A DNA stretch of 29,756 nucleotides from Nitrospirota bacterium (GTDB taxonomy: Bacteria; Nitrospirota; Thermodesulfovibrionia; Thermodesulfovibrionales; JdFR-88), in assembly GCA_021789735.1 (NCBI GenBank), contig JAJYJB010000027.1, positions 1 through 29,756 on the forward strand. The letters are read 5' to 3'. Position numbers and translations under genes: made by a program. Shown in pieces: positions 28,466 to 29,756 of this stretch. The notes beneath the pieces were generated by a model. The model ran no database searches. It was not told the origin of the DNA and was given only the letters and a program-made list of their open reading frames with translations. Numbering within the stretch: the first letter of the stretch is position 1; every line of letters begins with the position of its first letter.

Positions 28466-29747
28466 ATGAAAAAGCTGTTTTATTTGGTCTCAATCCTGTT
28501 TTTCTTCATACCGGTTGCGATGGCGCGCCAGGCCGTGGCCTCCGGGACAACCGCTTTAACCAATAGCCCGGCACTAGCTCCAATAAAAGAACTGAAAAAA
28601 CCCCTTCAGTACACCGCGCCCTCAAACGGCACCGCGCCGGCAAATGGCGGCAAGGGCAAAGAAGGGCTCGACCTGAAGGCGGCCGCTCACTTCAAAACGG
28701 CGGTCGCCCTCATGGATGCGGCCCGGTACAGACAGGCGCTCTCCGAGTTCCGGGCATCCCGCGCCGGCCTGCCTTTCCTTGGCGATTACATATGCTTTTA
28801 TGAGGCCAGGTCTTGCTGGGAGCTCAAAGACCCCGGACGCGCAACGGCCTACCTCGACGAGCTCCTGAAAAACTACCCCCGGAGCCCTCTGTCTGAAAAG
28901 GCAAGGCTCATGGCCATAGGCATGGCCGCAGACAAAGACGGCCTGATAAAGCGTCTCGAAGACTTCACAAAGCGTTATCCCGGCCATGAAAGCCTGGAGC
29001 TTAAGCTCGCTCAGCTCCTTATGGAAAAAGGCAATGCGCACCAGGCCAGGGGCCTTTTGAAAAAGATATACGATGACGCCGGGGCCCTCTCCGGCAAGGC
29101 CCTCGCGGAGCTTGGCGGGACGCCGGGCCCGCAGGAGACGCTCACAAGGGCGGGAAACCTCCTGAGGCGGGCACACCCGGTCCGGGCGGCGCGTGAACTC
29201 CTCCAGTTGCCCGACGGCGCCGCCTACGCCCAGGAAAAGCTGGACCTGCTTGGCAGGGCCCTTTTCATGCAGAAAAGGTACAACGAGTCGGCCGCGGTCT
29301 ATGTACAGGCGGGTGACCTGTATAACGCGGCGAGGTCATACTTCCGGGCAAACGACGAGGAAGACCTCGAAAAGGAGATAGACGCGCTCTCAGCCGCCGG
29401 CGACCGGAGGGCTTCCTACCTCATGCTGGACATGGCCTCTCTTGAAAGACGAAAAGACGATAATTTCGCCGGGGCCATCCAGGAGCTTAACGAGGCCCGT
29501 GAAAAATACCCGCGGGTGGCGGAGGACGCCATGTGGGAGACCGGGTGGCTTTATTACATACAAAAGGACTACAAGGACGCTGACGCCATTTTTTCGGACC
29601 TTGACAGCCTTTCCGATGACCCCCAATACCTCTACTGGACGGCAAGGAGTCTTGAGGGCATTGGGGGGAGCGCGAACGAAAAAACCGCCAGGGGCATATA
29701 CAAAAAACTGGTCAGCGAGGATGAGGGCTATTACTCCGTCCTCGCCT
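28466..29747 (+). CDS. Slt-like periplasmic protein, N-terminal superhelical part; cut by contig end
   Basis: 427 residues are visible. Residues 1-26 are a signal peptide (K-K-L-F-Y-L-V-S, hydrophobic core, A-V-A-S). The rest is helical repeats of TPR/superhelix type with A-A-R-Y-R-Q-A-L-S-E-F, A-L-F-M-Q-K-R-Y-N-E-S-A, W-E-T-G-W-L-Y-Y-I-Q-K-D-Y and L-Y-W-T-A-R-S-L-E-G. This order, and an end like Y-Y-S-V-L-A (compare F-Y-G-x-L-A), is that of the U/L domain of soluble lytic murein transglycosylase, whose catalytic SLT domain would follow. The apparent TAG at 29747-29749 is made by the junction with adapter-like bases, so the gene is probably truncated rather than short. Start ATG 28466 has only a weak ribosome site. 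Confidence 0.65.
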
Positions 29748-29756
29748 AGATCGGAA
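29748..29756. other. Probable Illumina adapter bases at the contig end
   Basis: The last nine bases, AGATCGGAA, equal the first nine of the Illumina TruSeq adapter. They sit exactly at the end of the sequence, where untrimmed read-through would be found, and create the false TAG of the last gene. Confidence 0.8.

Noticed and set aside
1..29756. CRISPR array
   Set aside because: The only repeats are two-copy coding duplications; no regularly spaced short repeats were found.

Overview
This is a 29.8 kb stretch of a GC-rich bacterial chromosome, probably one complete metagenomic contig. Two signs point to contig ends: the first gene runs off the left edge, and the last nine bases match the start of the Illumina TruSeq adapter. 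The cell is a bacterium with an outer membrane (LolD, a periplasmic beta-propeller with a haem c motif, a putative lipoprotein and a lytic-transglycosylase-like protein). It probably ferments or respires anaerobically, making acetate with ATP gain. It also decodes UGA as selenocysteine, because two genes can only be read in full that way. The gene mix and the frequent AGG and ATA codons would fit Nitrospirota or Desulfobacterota, but the phylum is a low-confidence inference.

Positions 1-2234 look like the decayed end of an integrated element: a HEPN-domain gene cut by the edge, an AbiEi-type antitoxin whose toxin partner is reduced to its first codons, an excisionase-like helix-turn-helix gene broken by a stop at its conserved Trp, and the 3' half of a tRNA-Arg(ACG), the classic footprint of tyrosine-recombinase integration. 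From 2578 to 5138, four minus-strand genes follow: a DOMON-like protein, an APH-fold kinase, a 45-residue membrane peptide and a secreted protein with two 36-residue repeats.

From 5647 to 11090 there is a tight plus-strand operon: pyruvate (or 2-oxo acid) dehydrogenase E1alpha, E1beta and E2, then ADP-forming acyl-CoA synthetase alpha and beta subunits. Together these turn pyruvate into acetate and ATP; E3 is not present. Minus-strand genes for a PEEFP-type P-type ATPase and an ELFV amino-acid dehydrogenase follow. A zinc-ribbon protein, a selenocysteine peroxiredoxin, a two-gene ABC-2 exporter and a selenocysteine YeeE/YedE transporter occupy 15137-19252.

From 19593 to 23474 lie a secreted beta-propeller with a C-terminal CXXCH motif and, after a terminator, an FtsX-type permease, TPR protein and ABC ATPase operon. 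On the minus strand are trpE-trpG-trpD and lolD. Upstream of trpE there is an orphan transcription unit of about 170 nt with its own promoter and terminator. A nitroreductase remnant, tRNA-Gly(GCC), tRNA-Cys(GCA) and the first part of an Slt-like gene close the window.

Promoters are unusually easy to read (TTGACA-like box, mostly 17-base spacer, TATAAT-like box). At three genes the -10 box lies only 6-8 bases before the ATG with no Shine-Dalgarno sequence, which predicts leaderless mRNAs.
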